A stretch of 64,000 bases of DNA from JAMXLO01 sp963794185 (GTDB lineage: Bacteria; Pseudomonadota; Alphaproteobacteria; Acetobacterales; Acetobacteraceae), in NCBI GenBank assembly GCA_963794185.1, contig CAWCDM010000003.1:186001-250000 (forward strand), written 5' to 3'. A model generated the notes under the pieces. The model did not search any database. It was not told where the DNA came from and saw only the letters and a list, made by a program, of their open reading frames with translations. Position numbers and translations under genes: made by a program. Shown here piece by piece: positions 46,749 through 55,081 of the stretch (position 1 is the stretch's first letter; every line of letters begins with the position of its first letter).

Positions 46749-47726
46749 TCAAGGTAGCCTGGTCTGGCTGTTCGAACGTCGCCACGTGGCCGGCGCCACA
46801 CCGAACGCCTTCTTGAATGCGCGGGAGAATGCGGCTTCGGAGTCGTAGCCGACAATCTCGGCAATCTGTGCGAGGGATGCGCTGGTGTTGCGGAGCTTCT
46901 GGGTCGCGACCTGCATGCGCCAACTGGCGAGGTAGTGCATCGGCGGCTCGCCGATCAGACGAATGAAGCGGTCTGCCAATGCCGAACGCGATAGGCCGAC
47001 CTCGCGGCCAAGGTCATCGACGGTCCAACGCCGGCTGACGTCGTGGTGCAGAAGCGCCAGTGCCCGCGCAACGTAAACGTCACGCAATCCGGCGAGCCAT
47101 CCGGTCTGGCCTTCCGGCAGGGCCTCAGCGTAACGCCGCACCGCGTCCACAAACAACAGTTCCGAAAGCTTGGCCAGCACGGTCTCCGATCCTGGACGGC
47201 CAGCGGAGACCTCCTTCGCAGCGTATTGGAGCGTCGAGCGGATCCACTCGCCGGCCCCACCTTGCTCGACGTTGAACTTGAGCAGCGGCGGTAGGGTCGA
47301 AATCAAGAGATTGCCTTCGGCGCTGGCGCAACCGAGGAACCCACAGAGCATCCGCGTGCGTCCGCCGGCGCCGCCATGATGGATCGAGTAAAGGCCGCCG
47401 TCCGTGGGCGGACGGATGATGTCGCTGCCCTGCACCGGCGGCAGGCTCAGGTCGCTTCCCATCAGATGCAGGTCATTGCGCGGCAGCAGAACGACCTCGC
47501 CGGCCCCAATCGCGAGGTCCTCTGCATCCTCTTGCTCTACCCGGATATGAAGGCTGCCCTCGACGACGTAGTGATAAATGATCAGATGGGACGCAGGCCC
47601 GAGAGCCGGCATGCAATGCTCGGGCGAGACGCGCGCCGCGACACACCACGGGGCGAAGAACTCGGCGTGCAGGAACACGCCGCCGGTCAGGTGCGCCACC
47701 CTCAAGACGTCGGATAAAGCGTCCAT
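46749..47726 (-). CDS. AraC-family transcriptional regulator with cupin sensor domain
   Basis: A 325-residue regulator. The N-terminal 180 residues are a cupin-type sensor (AHLTGGVFLHAEFFAPWCV, then EGSLHIRVEQED and VLLPRNDLHLMG); the C-terminus holds two helix-turn-helices (WTVDDLGREVGLSRSALADR and SLAQIAEIVGYDSEAAFSRA). The start at 47726 has AGGAAAG upstream. It is divergent from the diiron and OsmC genes across 151 bases (47727-47877), which should hold both promoters; I could not pick out an operator. It probably controls that pair. Confidence 0.88.
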   Translation of the reverse strand: MDALSDVLRVAHLTGGVFLHAEFFAPWCVAARVSPEHCMPALGPASHLIIYHYVVEGSLHIRVEQEDAEDLAIGAGEVVLLPRNDLHLMGSDLSLPPVQGSDIIRPPTDGGLYSIHHGGAGGRTRMLCGFLGCASAEGNLLISTLPPLLKFNVEQGGAGEWIRSTLQYAAKEVSAGRPGSETVLAKLSELLFVDAVRRYAEALPEGQTGWLAGLRDVYVARALALLHHDVSRRWTVDDLGREVGLSRSALADRFIRLIGEPPMHYLASWRMQVATQKLRNTSASLAQIAEIVGYDSEAAFSRAFKKAFGVAPATWRRSNSQTRLP

Positions 47727-47877
47727 ACTTGCTTTCCTACCCGGATCCGGTGTTTCGGTCACGTCTCCCGGCGGGCCGGTCATAGAACCTCGACGGACTG
47801 CCGATTTACAAATGGCCGCATCAGCCGATTGGTTCGTCCATTCCGTCGGCGCACCGCTTCGGCACAGGAGACGAAAA

Positions 47878-48810
47878 ATGAATGCGATCACCAAGCTCTC
47901 TGACAGCGAACGGTATGCACGCTGCGTTCAGACGTCCAAGCGGGTGCGCTGGGACGTCGACGAGGACGTAATTCGGGGGCGTCGCTTCGATGCCAATCAC
48001 AAGTTCCTTCCGGACGGGCTTTCGCTGGCCGATGCGTTCACGACCCTGTCCGCCGACGAAAAGCGGTTCGTGAGCCAGATCCAGGGGCGCACCTACGCCA
48101 ATGTCTTTGGGCTGGTCGAGCGCTTCATCAATGCCAAAGTTCTGGAACTGAGCCGCGATCACTGGTTCGGCGACCAGGTCGCGCTCGAAGCGCTGGTTCG
48201 GTTCAGCGACGAGGAGTTGAAGCACCAGGCGCTGTTCCGCCGCATCGACACGATGGTCGGCGAAGTTCTGCCCGACGGCTATCGCTTCGACGTCAACTCC
48301 GACGCTGTCGCCCACGCCGTGCTCGGCAAGAGTACATGGGCAGTGCTGGCCCTGACGCTGGATATCGAGTTGTTCACTCAACTGCACTATCGCCAGAGCA
48401 TCGATCCCGACACCGAACTCTCGGAACTGTTCAGGGATGTGTTCCTCTATCACTGGAAAGAAGAAAGCCAGCACGCGATCATCGACGAACTCGAGTGGGT
48501 GCGTCACGACGCTGGGCTAACGACGGAGCAACGCGACCGGGCGGTCGACGAGTTCATCGAGTTGGTCGCCGCGGTGGACGGCATCCTGCAAGTCCAGTCC
48601 AAAGCCGACGCAGGTTATTTCGCGGCGCAGTGCGGTCGCGCGGTCGATGAGACCGAGGCGCGGGCAATCGAAGTCGCGTTCCTCAAAGCATACCGTTGGC
48701 AATACATCCACTCGGGCGCTCAGCACCCACACTTCGGGAAGGTGATGTCCGGCTTGATCACCGAACACCAGGGCCAGCGCATTCAGGCGGCGCTCGCAAC
48801 GCTCCGATAG
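47878..48810 (+). CDS. Ferritin-like diiron protein
   Basis: A 310-residue all-helical protein. A full diiron ligand set can be read: E81 (LVERFI), E113 and H116 (EELKH), E164 (DIELFTQLHY), E196 and H199 (EESQH), that is E, ExxH, E, ExxH as in carboxylate-bridged diiron oxidases. No product name can be given; N-oxygenase, hydroxylase or predicted metal-dependent hydrolase relatives are candidates. The ATG at 47878 follows AGGAGACG. It lies 44 bases before an OsmC gene and is divergent from the AraC regulator. Confidence 0.78.
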   Translation: MNAITKLSDSERYARCVQTSKRVRWDVDEDVIRGRRFDANHKFLPDGLSLADAFTTLSADEKRFVSQIQGRTYANVFGLVERFINAKVLELSRDHWFGDQVALEALVRFSDEELKHQALFRRIDTMVGEVLPDGYRFDVNSDAVAHAVLGKSTWAVLALTLDIELFTQLHYRQSIDPDTELSELFRDVFLYHWKEESQHAIIDELEWVRHDAGLTTEQRDRAVDEFIELVAAVDGILQVQSKADAGYFAAQCGRAVDETEARAIEVAFLKAYRWQYIHSGAQHPHFGKVMSGLITEHQGQRIQAALATLR

Positions 48811-48854
48811 TCCAACGTGAACTTTCAACACCACCAAAGCGAAGGAGGTCTACC

Positions 48855-49427
48855 ATGGATGCTCAAACGAAGACCATCGAACCTACCATCGTCAACGGGA
48901 TCAACGTTGACGACCTGTTTGCCCTGATCGAGGGCGTCAAGAGGGACGCCGCAAAAGGCAAGACAAACTGGCGCGTCACCACGACCTGGAAGGGCCAAAC
49001 TCGGAGCCGTGCGGAAGTCGAGGGCTTCGGGATCGGCGGCGAGCGGGTTCCGCGTCGTTTCTCGATCGACATCGACGAACCCTGCGAACTGGGTGGAACC
49101 AACCGGTCCGCCAATCCGCAGGAACACCTGATCGCGGCGCTCAACGCCTGCATGACGGTGGGTTACGCGGCTCAGTGTGCGGTGCGCGGAATCACCCTCG
49201 AAAGCCTGGAGATCGAGACCGACGGCGAGATCGATCTCCGCGGCTTCCTCGGCATCGATCCCACCGTGCAGCCGGGCTACGAGAGCCTGTGTTATACCGT
49301 CCGCATCAAGGGTAGCGGCACCAAGGAGCAATTCGCCGAGATCCACAAGGCCGTGATGACGACATCGCCCAACTTCTACAATGTGTCCCGGCCCGTGACT
49401 CTCAAAGCGACCCTCGTCGTCGAGTGA
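48855..49427 (+). CDS. OsmC/Ohr-family protein
   Basis: A 190-residue OsmC-like protein. It has DEPCELGGTNRSANPQEHLIAALNACM with the redox Cys at the start of the central helix, and a second Cys in YAAQCAV, so it can form the usual Cys pair that reduces organic hydroperoxides. GGAGG lies seven bases before the ATG. Pairing with a diiron protein suggests protection against peroxide by-products (inference). Confidence 0.87.
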   Translation: MDAQTKTIEPTIVNGINVDDLFALIEGVKRDAAKGKTNWRVTTTWKGQTRSRAEVEGFGIGGERVPRRFSIDIDEPCELGGTNRSANPQEHLIAALNACMTVGYAAQCAVRGITLESLEIETDGEIDLRGFLGIDPTVQPGYESLCYTVRIKGSGTKEQFAEIHKAVMTTSPNFYNVSRPVTLKATLVVE

Positions 49428-49536
49428 TCGAACCCTCGAAACGGCGAGGCGACCGCAGACCAGCGGCTACCTCGCCCGAATGCTTTCACAGTGTCTCCTT
49501 GGGGCCACTTTCGTTAGAAGCAGGCAGCCAAAAGTG

Positions 49537-49671
49537 TTAGTTGCCAACTTCGTGGCCGGCCAGCGCACCAACTGCCGCTCCTTTTGCAGCGCCGGCCGGC
49601 TTCCTATCCTCCACGTGGGCGGCGGCTGCCAGCCCACACACGACTACGACGGCAACGATGAATGCACGCAT
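49537..49671 (-). CDS. Small exported glycine-zipper-like protein
   Basis: A 44-residue frame: a signal-like hydrophobic stretch (MRAFIVAVVVVCGLAAAAH) followed by KPAGAAKGAAVGALAGHEVG, a short glycine-zipper pattern seen in small envelope proteins. AGGAG lies nine bases before the ATG. It is alone in the 350-base gap between osmC and the SMP-30 gene. No function is known. It is too short to be certain. Confidence 0.5.
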   Translation of the reverse strand: MRAFIVAVVVVCGLAAAAHVEDRKPAGAAKGAAVGALAGHEVGN

Positions 49672-49778
49672 GAGCGAGTCTCCTGATGCCGGGGCAAACG
49701 ACGTCGGTCGTACAAAATTTCCCGCCTGCTTCGCTCAACTCCCTGTGCACAGTTCGCGCCGTGTACGCACGACGCTAG

Positions 49779-50874
49779 CTAGGGTTTCAGCGCACCCTGC
49801 GTGTCAACGTAGCACGCATAAACCGAGGTGCTGCCGCAGATATAAAGCCGGTTGCGCTGCAGGCCGCCAAACGTCAGGTTGGCCACCGTCTCCGGGATGT
49901 GGATCTTCCCCAGCAGGTCGCCCTCCGGGCTGTAGCAGCGCACCCCATCCTCCTTCGGATCGGCCCAGCCCATGCTGCACCAGACATTGCCCTCGACGTC
50001 GCAGCGCATGCCGTCGGTAATCCCGGGCGCGAATCCCTCGGCGAAAACCTTGCCGTTGCCGACCCGGCCGGCCTCGATGTCGACGTCGAACACACGGATA
50101 TGGGACGGGCCGCCATCGGTCAGGCCGCTGTCGATCACGTACAGCCGCTTCTCGTCCGGCGAGAACAAGATGCCGTTCGGCTGCACGAAGTCGTCCACCA
50201 CGACCGTCACATTGCCGGTCTTGCCATCGACCCGGTAGACATTGTGCTTCGCCTGCTCGGGCTCGGCGCGCAGGCCTTCATAGTTGCCCTTGATCCCGTA
50301 ACTCGGATCGGTGAACCAGATCGAGCCGTTCGAGGCCACCACCACGTCGTTCGGCGAATTGAGCTTCTTGCCGTTGTAGCTGTCGGCGATGATGGTGATG
50401 GTTCCGTCGCGCTCGGTGCGCGTCACGCGCCGGCCACCGTGTTCGCAGGTGACGAGGCGCCCCTCCGGATCGACCGTGTTACCGTTCGAGTTGAACGACG
50501 GCGAGCGGAACACGCTTAAGTGATTGTCGTCCTCCAGCAGGCGCATCATCCGGTTGTTCGGTATGTCGCTGAAGATCAGGTAGCGGCCGGCGCGGAAATA
50601 GGCGGGGCCCTCGGCCCAGCGGAAGCCCGGTGGCGACACGTTCGACCGCGCCGGTTCCGACGCTGCCCTTGAACCGCTTCTTGTCCAGAGCCTCGATGTG
50701 CGGGTCCGGATAGCGGGAACCGGTCAACGGACCAAGCGGCAGCCGTTCCGAGGGCGAAGTTGCCAGCGGCACGCCGGTTTCGCCGAACGGGCCCTCGGTG
50801 GCGGCACGTGCCATGTTGAGCGTGGCAGCCGTCGCACTTGCCGCCGACGCAGCCAGGAATCCGCGTCTGTTCAT
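49779..50874 (-). CDS. SMP-30/gluconolactonase-family protein, Tat-exported (one frameshift)
   Basis: A six-bladed propeller lactonase-like protein of about 364 residues with a Tat-like signal (MNRRGFLAASAASATAAT). Blocks: FRWAEGPAYFRAGRYLIFSD, NSPNDVVVASNGSIWFTDP with metal ligands Asn/Asp, and PNGILFSPDEKRLYVIDSG. An extra G near 50625 separates the signal-bearing part from the propeller; removal gives VATGFRWAEGP. Such enzymes open sugar lactones; export suggests an extracytoplasmic role. Confidence 0.86.
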
Positions 50875-50976
50875 GGTTCCCCCCGATTTTTCAGATCGCC
50901 TTGGACCGCAACAGGCTCGGCAGTTCGACGCCTGCGTGTCAAGGCCGAAGCTTCGCCACCAGGCAGGCGCGACGCA

Positions 50977-51678
50977 TCACTCCACCTGGCCGACACCAAC
51001 CAACGTGCGCGTGATGCGCGCTATCAGCGCCTCGCGCGCCGAGTGTGCCTGCGCATTGCGTTGCCGCGCGGCCGACAGCACGTCCGGCGGCGCCGTCTCG
51101 GGCGTGCCGGCATCGAACGGCGGCGCCGGTGCGTACTCGATCTGCAGCTGAATGCCCTGCGCCACGTCCGCGCCGGCGATCTCCGCCACCACGGTCAGTG
51201 CGAAGTCGATGCCCGCCGTCACGCCGCCGCCGGTGATCAGATTGCCGTCGCGCACGACGCGTCCCCTGGTGGGAATCGCGCCGAACGCGCTCAGCAGATC
51301 GTGCGATGCCCAATGCGTCGTCGCGCGCTTGCCGCGCAGCAGTCCGGCCGCGCCCAGCACCAGAGCGCCGGTGCACACCGAGGTAACGAACCGCGCGCCG
51401 CGTGCCTGCTGCGCGCAGAAACGCCAGCACCTCCGCATCCTCCATCATCGCCGACACGCCGGGACCGCCCGGCACGCAGAGCACGTCGAGCTGCCTGCAT
51501 TCGGCCAGCATCGTGTCGGGCAGGATGCGCATGCCGGTCTCCGCCGCCACCGGCTCGCGCGTCTTCCACAGCAGATGCACCGATGCGTCCGGCATTTTGC
51601 GAACACCTCGAACGGGCCGGTGAGATCGAGCTGCGTCAGGTGCGGGAACAGCAGCAGGCCAATGCGGATTTTCGTCAT
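50977..51678 (-). CDS. DJ-1/PfpI-family protein (two frameshifts)
   Basis: About 233 residues. N-terminus IRIGLLLFPHLTQLDLTGPFEV is typical of isonitrile hydratase-like members; CVPGGPGV gives the acidic side, and VTSVCTGALVLGAAG the nucleophile-elbow Cys. One base is missing near 51596 (an A-run) and one indel occurs near 51420, so the frame shifts and returns. GGGAGAAAG precedes the ATG. The upstream glycosyltransferase-like frame runs into it without a stop. Confidence 0.82.
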
Positions 51679-52264
51679 GGAACTTTCTCCCTTGCGCGTC
51701 AGCCTACGCAGATCGGCCGCCGTGTCCACGTCGTGCAGCGTGCGCAGCATGGCGACCCGCCGACCGGCAAAATTTGCCAGGGTGTCGGCCAGCGCATGTT
51801 CGCTCGACCAGCGAACCGCGGCGAACGGCCGTGCCGGGCGTCGGGGCGACATGCGCCACCAGCCAGTAGCCGCCATCTTCTGCCGGGCCGAACGCGGCCT
51901 GCGCGCTGCCCAGGGCGCGAAACGCCGCCCACACATCCGCTGGTCCCGCATCCGGAATGTCGCTGCCGATGAGTGCAACGCGGCTGCGCGGAAACCGCCG
52001 GAAGGCGCGGTGCATCCTGCTGCCGACGTGGCCGCTGCCCTGGGGCATCCACGCCACCCGCACCGGCAGACGCAGCCTCGCGCGATCCGGCGTGATCGCC
52101 AGCACCGTCCGGTAGCGCCGATCCGCAGCCAGAGCGCGCGTCAGTCGGGTCAGAGTCGCCAAATGGAAACGCAATGCGGCACGCGCGCCGATCTCGCGCC
52201 CCAGCCGTCGCTTGACCGCTCCCAGTCGAGGCGCACGGGCGAACACGACCACGATGCCCTTCAT
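51679..52264 (-). CDS. TIGR04282-type glycosyltransferase-like protein (one frameshift, no stop seen)
   Basis: About 195 residues related to the TIGR04282 group (GT-A fold, molybdenum cofactor guanylyltransferase-like). It starts MKGIVVVFARAPRLGAVKRRLG, then ALIGSDIPDAGPADV with the metal-binding Asp, and GPAEDGGYWLVG. An extra C near 51855 shifts the frame. After correction it ends DVDTAADLRRLTRKGESS and continues in frame into the DJ-1 ATG. The start overlaps the previous stop as ATGA. Confidence 0.78.
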
Positions 52265-52918
52265 GCGTAGATCCGGGCGATCAGCCGTGGCGGGACGCCG
52301 GCGAAATACAGCGTCAGGCAAAGCAGGTTGCGCAGCGAACGCCGGTACCATCCGTGGCGCTGCCATTTCTCGGCCGAGGTGATCGCGGCAACGTCCAGGG
52401 GTGCACAGCCGTCGGCGTCCGAGGCGGCGGATCAGGTCCACGTCCTCCATCAGCGGCAGCGGCCTGATGCCGCCGGTCGCGCGCAGCAGGTCACGATGGA
52501 TCAGCAGGCCCTGATCCCCGTACGGCAGCGCGAACACCCGGCAGCGCCACGCGACCAGCCGCTCGAGCCGCCTCGCCCGCCGATCGTCGCTGTCCAGCCT
52601 GAAACGGCAATAGCCGGCATGCCCAGGCGAGGCAACCATGTGCGCGCCGATGGTGGTCTGCCAACCCACTGCGAGCCGCGTGTCGGCGTGCAGCAGCAGC
52701 AGCCAGTCGCCTTGTGCGGCTGCCACGCCCGCAGCGAGTTGGCTGCCCCGGCCGCGTCGCGCCTGGACCACCCGCGCTCCCAGCGACGCTGCCAGTCTTC
52801 CGGTTTCGTCGCTGCTGCCGCCATCCGCCACCACCGCTTCGTCCGCCGCCGCTACCGAAGTAAGGGTTTCGCGCAGCGAGTGTGACGCGTTCAGCGCAGG
52901 TATCACGACCGACAGCAT
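52261..52918 (-). CDS. TIGR04283-type family 2 glycosyltransferase (one frameshift)
   Basis: About 218 residues: MLSVVIPALNASHSLRETL, VVADGGSSDET with the nucleotide-sugar Asp, LLLLHADTRL as the DxD-like site, and YGDQGLLIHRDLL. This matches the TIGR04283 group, which is usually paired with TIGR04282, as here. A one-base insertion near 52408 breaks the tail; the corrected end is RLIARIYA. The start is the ATG at 52918. Confidence 0.83.
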
Positions 52919-52990
52919 GTTTCCATTATGTTCTTGACCGGTGTCACCCGGTTTGCCAATCTCCGGCGCGAACGGACGGGGAACAGAACC

Positions 52991-54157
52991 ATGAACGATC
53001 GTGGCCACGCTGGCAAGCAGTCGCGCGATGCCGATACGCTGGCCGAGCTGCCTCCGGCCGCGCCGATGCCGTCGCTCGCAAGGCGCGGCAGGGGCGCCAC
53101 CACCAATCCGCCGGTGCGCTACGACACGCAGGCGGCTAGCCCGTTCGATGACGGCTGGGACACGCTCGGCAGCGAATTCGCCGAACTGCCGAAGCTTGCC
53201 ACGACGCTGACGCGCGATGCGACCCGGTCGGCAATCAGTTGGAACACCTCACCCGATATTGGCTTCGACCGGGCGGTCAACCCGTACCGCGGCTGCGAGC
53301 ATGGCTGCATCTACTGCTACGCGCGGCCGACACACGCCTATCTCGGCTATTCGCCCGGCCTCGACTTCGAGACAAAGCTGATCTTCAAGCCCGAGGTCGC
53401 CGAACTGCTGGAAAAGGAGTTCCGCAAGCCGGGCTACACGGCACGCACTTTGGCACTCGGCTCCAACACCGATCCGTATCAGCCGGTCGAGCGCACGCTG
53501 AAGCTGACGCGTGCGGTGCTGCAGGTGCTCGATCGGTTCAATCATCCGGTCGGCATCGTGACCAAATCGGCCGGCGTGCTGCGCGACCTCGACATTCTGA
53601 CCTCGATGGCCAAGCGGCGGCTGGCGCGCGTATATGTGTCCGTCACCACACTGGATGCCGCGCTCGCCCGCCGCATGGAGCCGCGCGCGGCGACGCCGGA
53701 GCGGCGGCTGCATGCGATCGGCGAGCTGACGCGCGCGGGCGTGCCGGCGGGCGTTATGGTGGCGCCGATGATCCCCGGGCTGAACGATGCCGAGATGGAG
53801 AAGATCGTCGAGGCCGCCGCCCGCGCCGGCGCGCGCCATGCCGGTTACGTGCTGCTGCGCTTGCCGCACGAGCTGCGGCAGATGTTCGAGGACTGGCTCG
53901 CCACGCATTTTCCCGATCGCGCGAAGCATGTGCTGAACCTGATCCGCGAGACGCGCGCCGGCGCGCTGAGCGATGCGCGGTTCCATCACCGGTTCGCCGG
54001 GCAGGGCGTGTATGCCGATCTGCTGCTGCGCCGGTTCGCGCGGGCGACGCGCCAATGGGGGCTGGACGAGGCGCGCGAGGGGCTGGACTGCGGGCGGTTC
54101 GCGGTGCCGGACGATGGCAAGGCGCGGGTGACGGAAGCGCAGATGTCGCTGTTCTGA
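52991..54157 (+). CDS. Radical SAM protein, PA0069 family
   Basis: A 388-residue radical SAM enzyme. The iron-sulfur motif CEHGCIYC has Cys102, Cys106 and Cys109, preceded by NPYRG. Downstream blocks are ALGSNTDPYQPVE, VGIVTKSAGVLRDLD and GVMVAPMIPGLND. The group is related to spore photoproduct lyase-like and SplB proteins; its substrate is unknown. The ATG at 52991 was taken as start because homology begins within 30 residues; 21 more codons are open upstream. Confidence 0.87.
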   Translation: MNDRGHAGKQSRDADTLAELPPAAPMPSLARRGRGATTNPPVRYDTQAASPFDDGWDTLGSEFAELPKLATTLTRDATRSAISWNTSPDIGFDRAVNPYRGCEHGCIYCYARPTHAYLGYSPGLDFETKLIFKPEVAELLEKEFRKPGYTARTLALGSNTDPYQPVERTLKLTRAVLQVLDRFNHPVGIVTKSAGVLRDLDILTSMAKRRLARVYVSVTTLDAALARRMEPRAATPERRLHAIGELTRAGVPAGVMVAPMIPGLNDAEMEKIVEAAARAGARHAGYVLLRLPHELRQMFEDWLATHFPDRAKHVLNLIRETRAGALSDARFHHRFAGQGVYADLLLRRFARATRQWGLDEAREGLDCGRFAVPDDGKARVTEAQMSLF

Positions 54158-54216
54158 TTGCACCCTCTCCGAATCTCTCCCACTCCACGGGGAGTTTAAA
54201 CGCAATCGCCAATGTT

Positions 54217-54253
54217 CCTTCTCCCACGAGGCGGGGGAGGGGCGGCGAGAAGG
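54217..54253. terminator. Possible bidirectional hairpin between convergent genes
   Basis: Inverted arms CCTTCTC and GAGAAGG around a GC-rich loop (CCACGAGGCGGGGGAGG) between the convergent radical SAM and LOG genes. Its C/G-rich wording resembles the type A and B repeats (CACCCTCTCC nearby). There is no T-run, so termination is only a guess. Confidence 0.35.
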
Positions 54254-54254
54254 C

Positions 54255-55076
54255 TCAGTGCCCGTCGCCTGAATGCGCCTTCAGACCACGACGAACCAGG
54301 CTGTCCCACGCTGCCTCGGGGGTGTCGGCGAACTCGAACAGCGCGACATCCGCGGCCTCGATCATGCCCTCGTCGAGCAGTGCGTCGAAGTTTATCATCC
54401 GCCGCCAGTAACTCTCGTCGAACAGCACGATCGGCACCGGCGGCGCCTTGCGCGTCTGCGTCAGGGTGAGAATCTCGAACAGCTCATCCATCGTGCCGAA
54501 GCCACCAGGGAACACCACAAGCGCATTGGCACGCATCGCCAGGTGCATCTTGCGCATGGCGAAGTAGTGGAACTGGAAGGTCAGCTCCGGCGTGCTGTAG
54601 GGGTTGGGCTGCTGCTCCTTCGGCAGCGTGATGTTGAAGCCGATGCTCGGTGCGCCGGCATCGAAGGCGCCGCGGTTGGCCGCCTCCATGATCCCTGGCC
54701 CGCCGCCGGTGGCAATGACATTGTCGCGCCAGCGATCGTGTGGCGCGAACGCGCCACCGCGTTCCGAGATGATCCGCCCAAGCTCTCGCGCCGCGGCATA
54801 ACGCGCCGAGCGAGGCAGCATCCGCTGCGCCAGGACCCGTTCTGGGTCGGTCTGCGCCGCCGCCATCGCCGCCTCCGCCTGCTCGGGCGACGGCGTGCGC
54901 GCGCTGCCGAACACGATGATCGTCGAGCGGATGCCCCAGTCGCGCAGCAGCAGCTCGGCTTTGGCGTATTCCAGCGCGAAGCGGATGTCGCGCATCTCGT
55001 CGCGCAACAGGAAGTCCAGGTCCTCGACCGGCAATTTGAAGCTGCGCGAGCGACGCTGCGGCGATTTTTCAGGCAT
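54255..55076 (-). CDS. LOG-family (TIGR00730) Rossmann-fold protein
   Basis: A 273-residue lysine-decarboxylase-like LOG protein; studied members release free bases from nucleoside monophosphates (5-prime-monophosphate phosphoribohydrolase). TGGGPGIMEAANRGA and FPGGFGTMDELFE are the family's two motifs. The N-terminal extension (MPEKSPQRRSRSFKLPVEDLDF) and the length are longer than the 190-residue type I form. The ATG at 55076 lies six bases after the stop of the upstream gene. Confidence 0.87.
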   Translation of the reverse strand: MPEKSPQRRSRSFKLPVEDLDFLLRDEMRDIRFALEYAKAELLLRDWGIRSTIIVFGSARTPSPEQAEAAMAAAQTDPERVLAQRMLPRSARYAAARELGRIISERGGAFAPHDRWRDNVIATGGGPGIMEAANRGAFDAGAPSIGFNITLPKEQQPNPYSTPELTFQFHYFAMRKMHLAMRANALVVFPGGFGTMDELFEILTLTQTRKAPPVPIVLFDESYWRRMINFDALLDEGMIEAADVALFEFADTPEAAWDSLVRRGLKAHSGDGH

Positions 55077-55081
55077 GCTGT

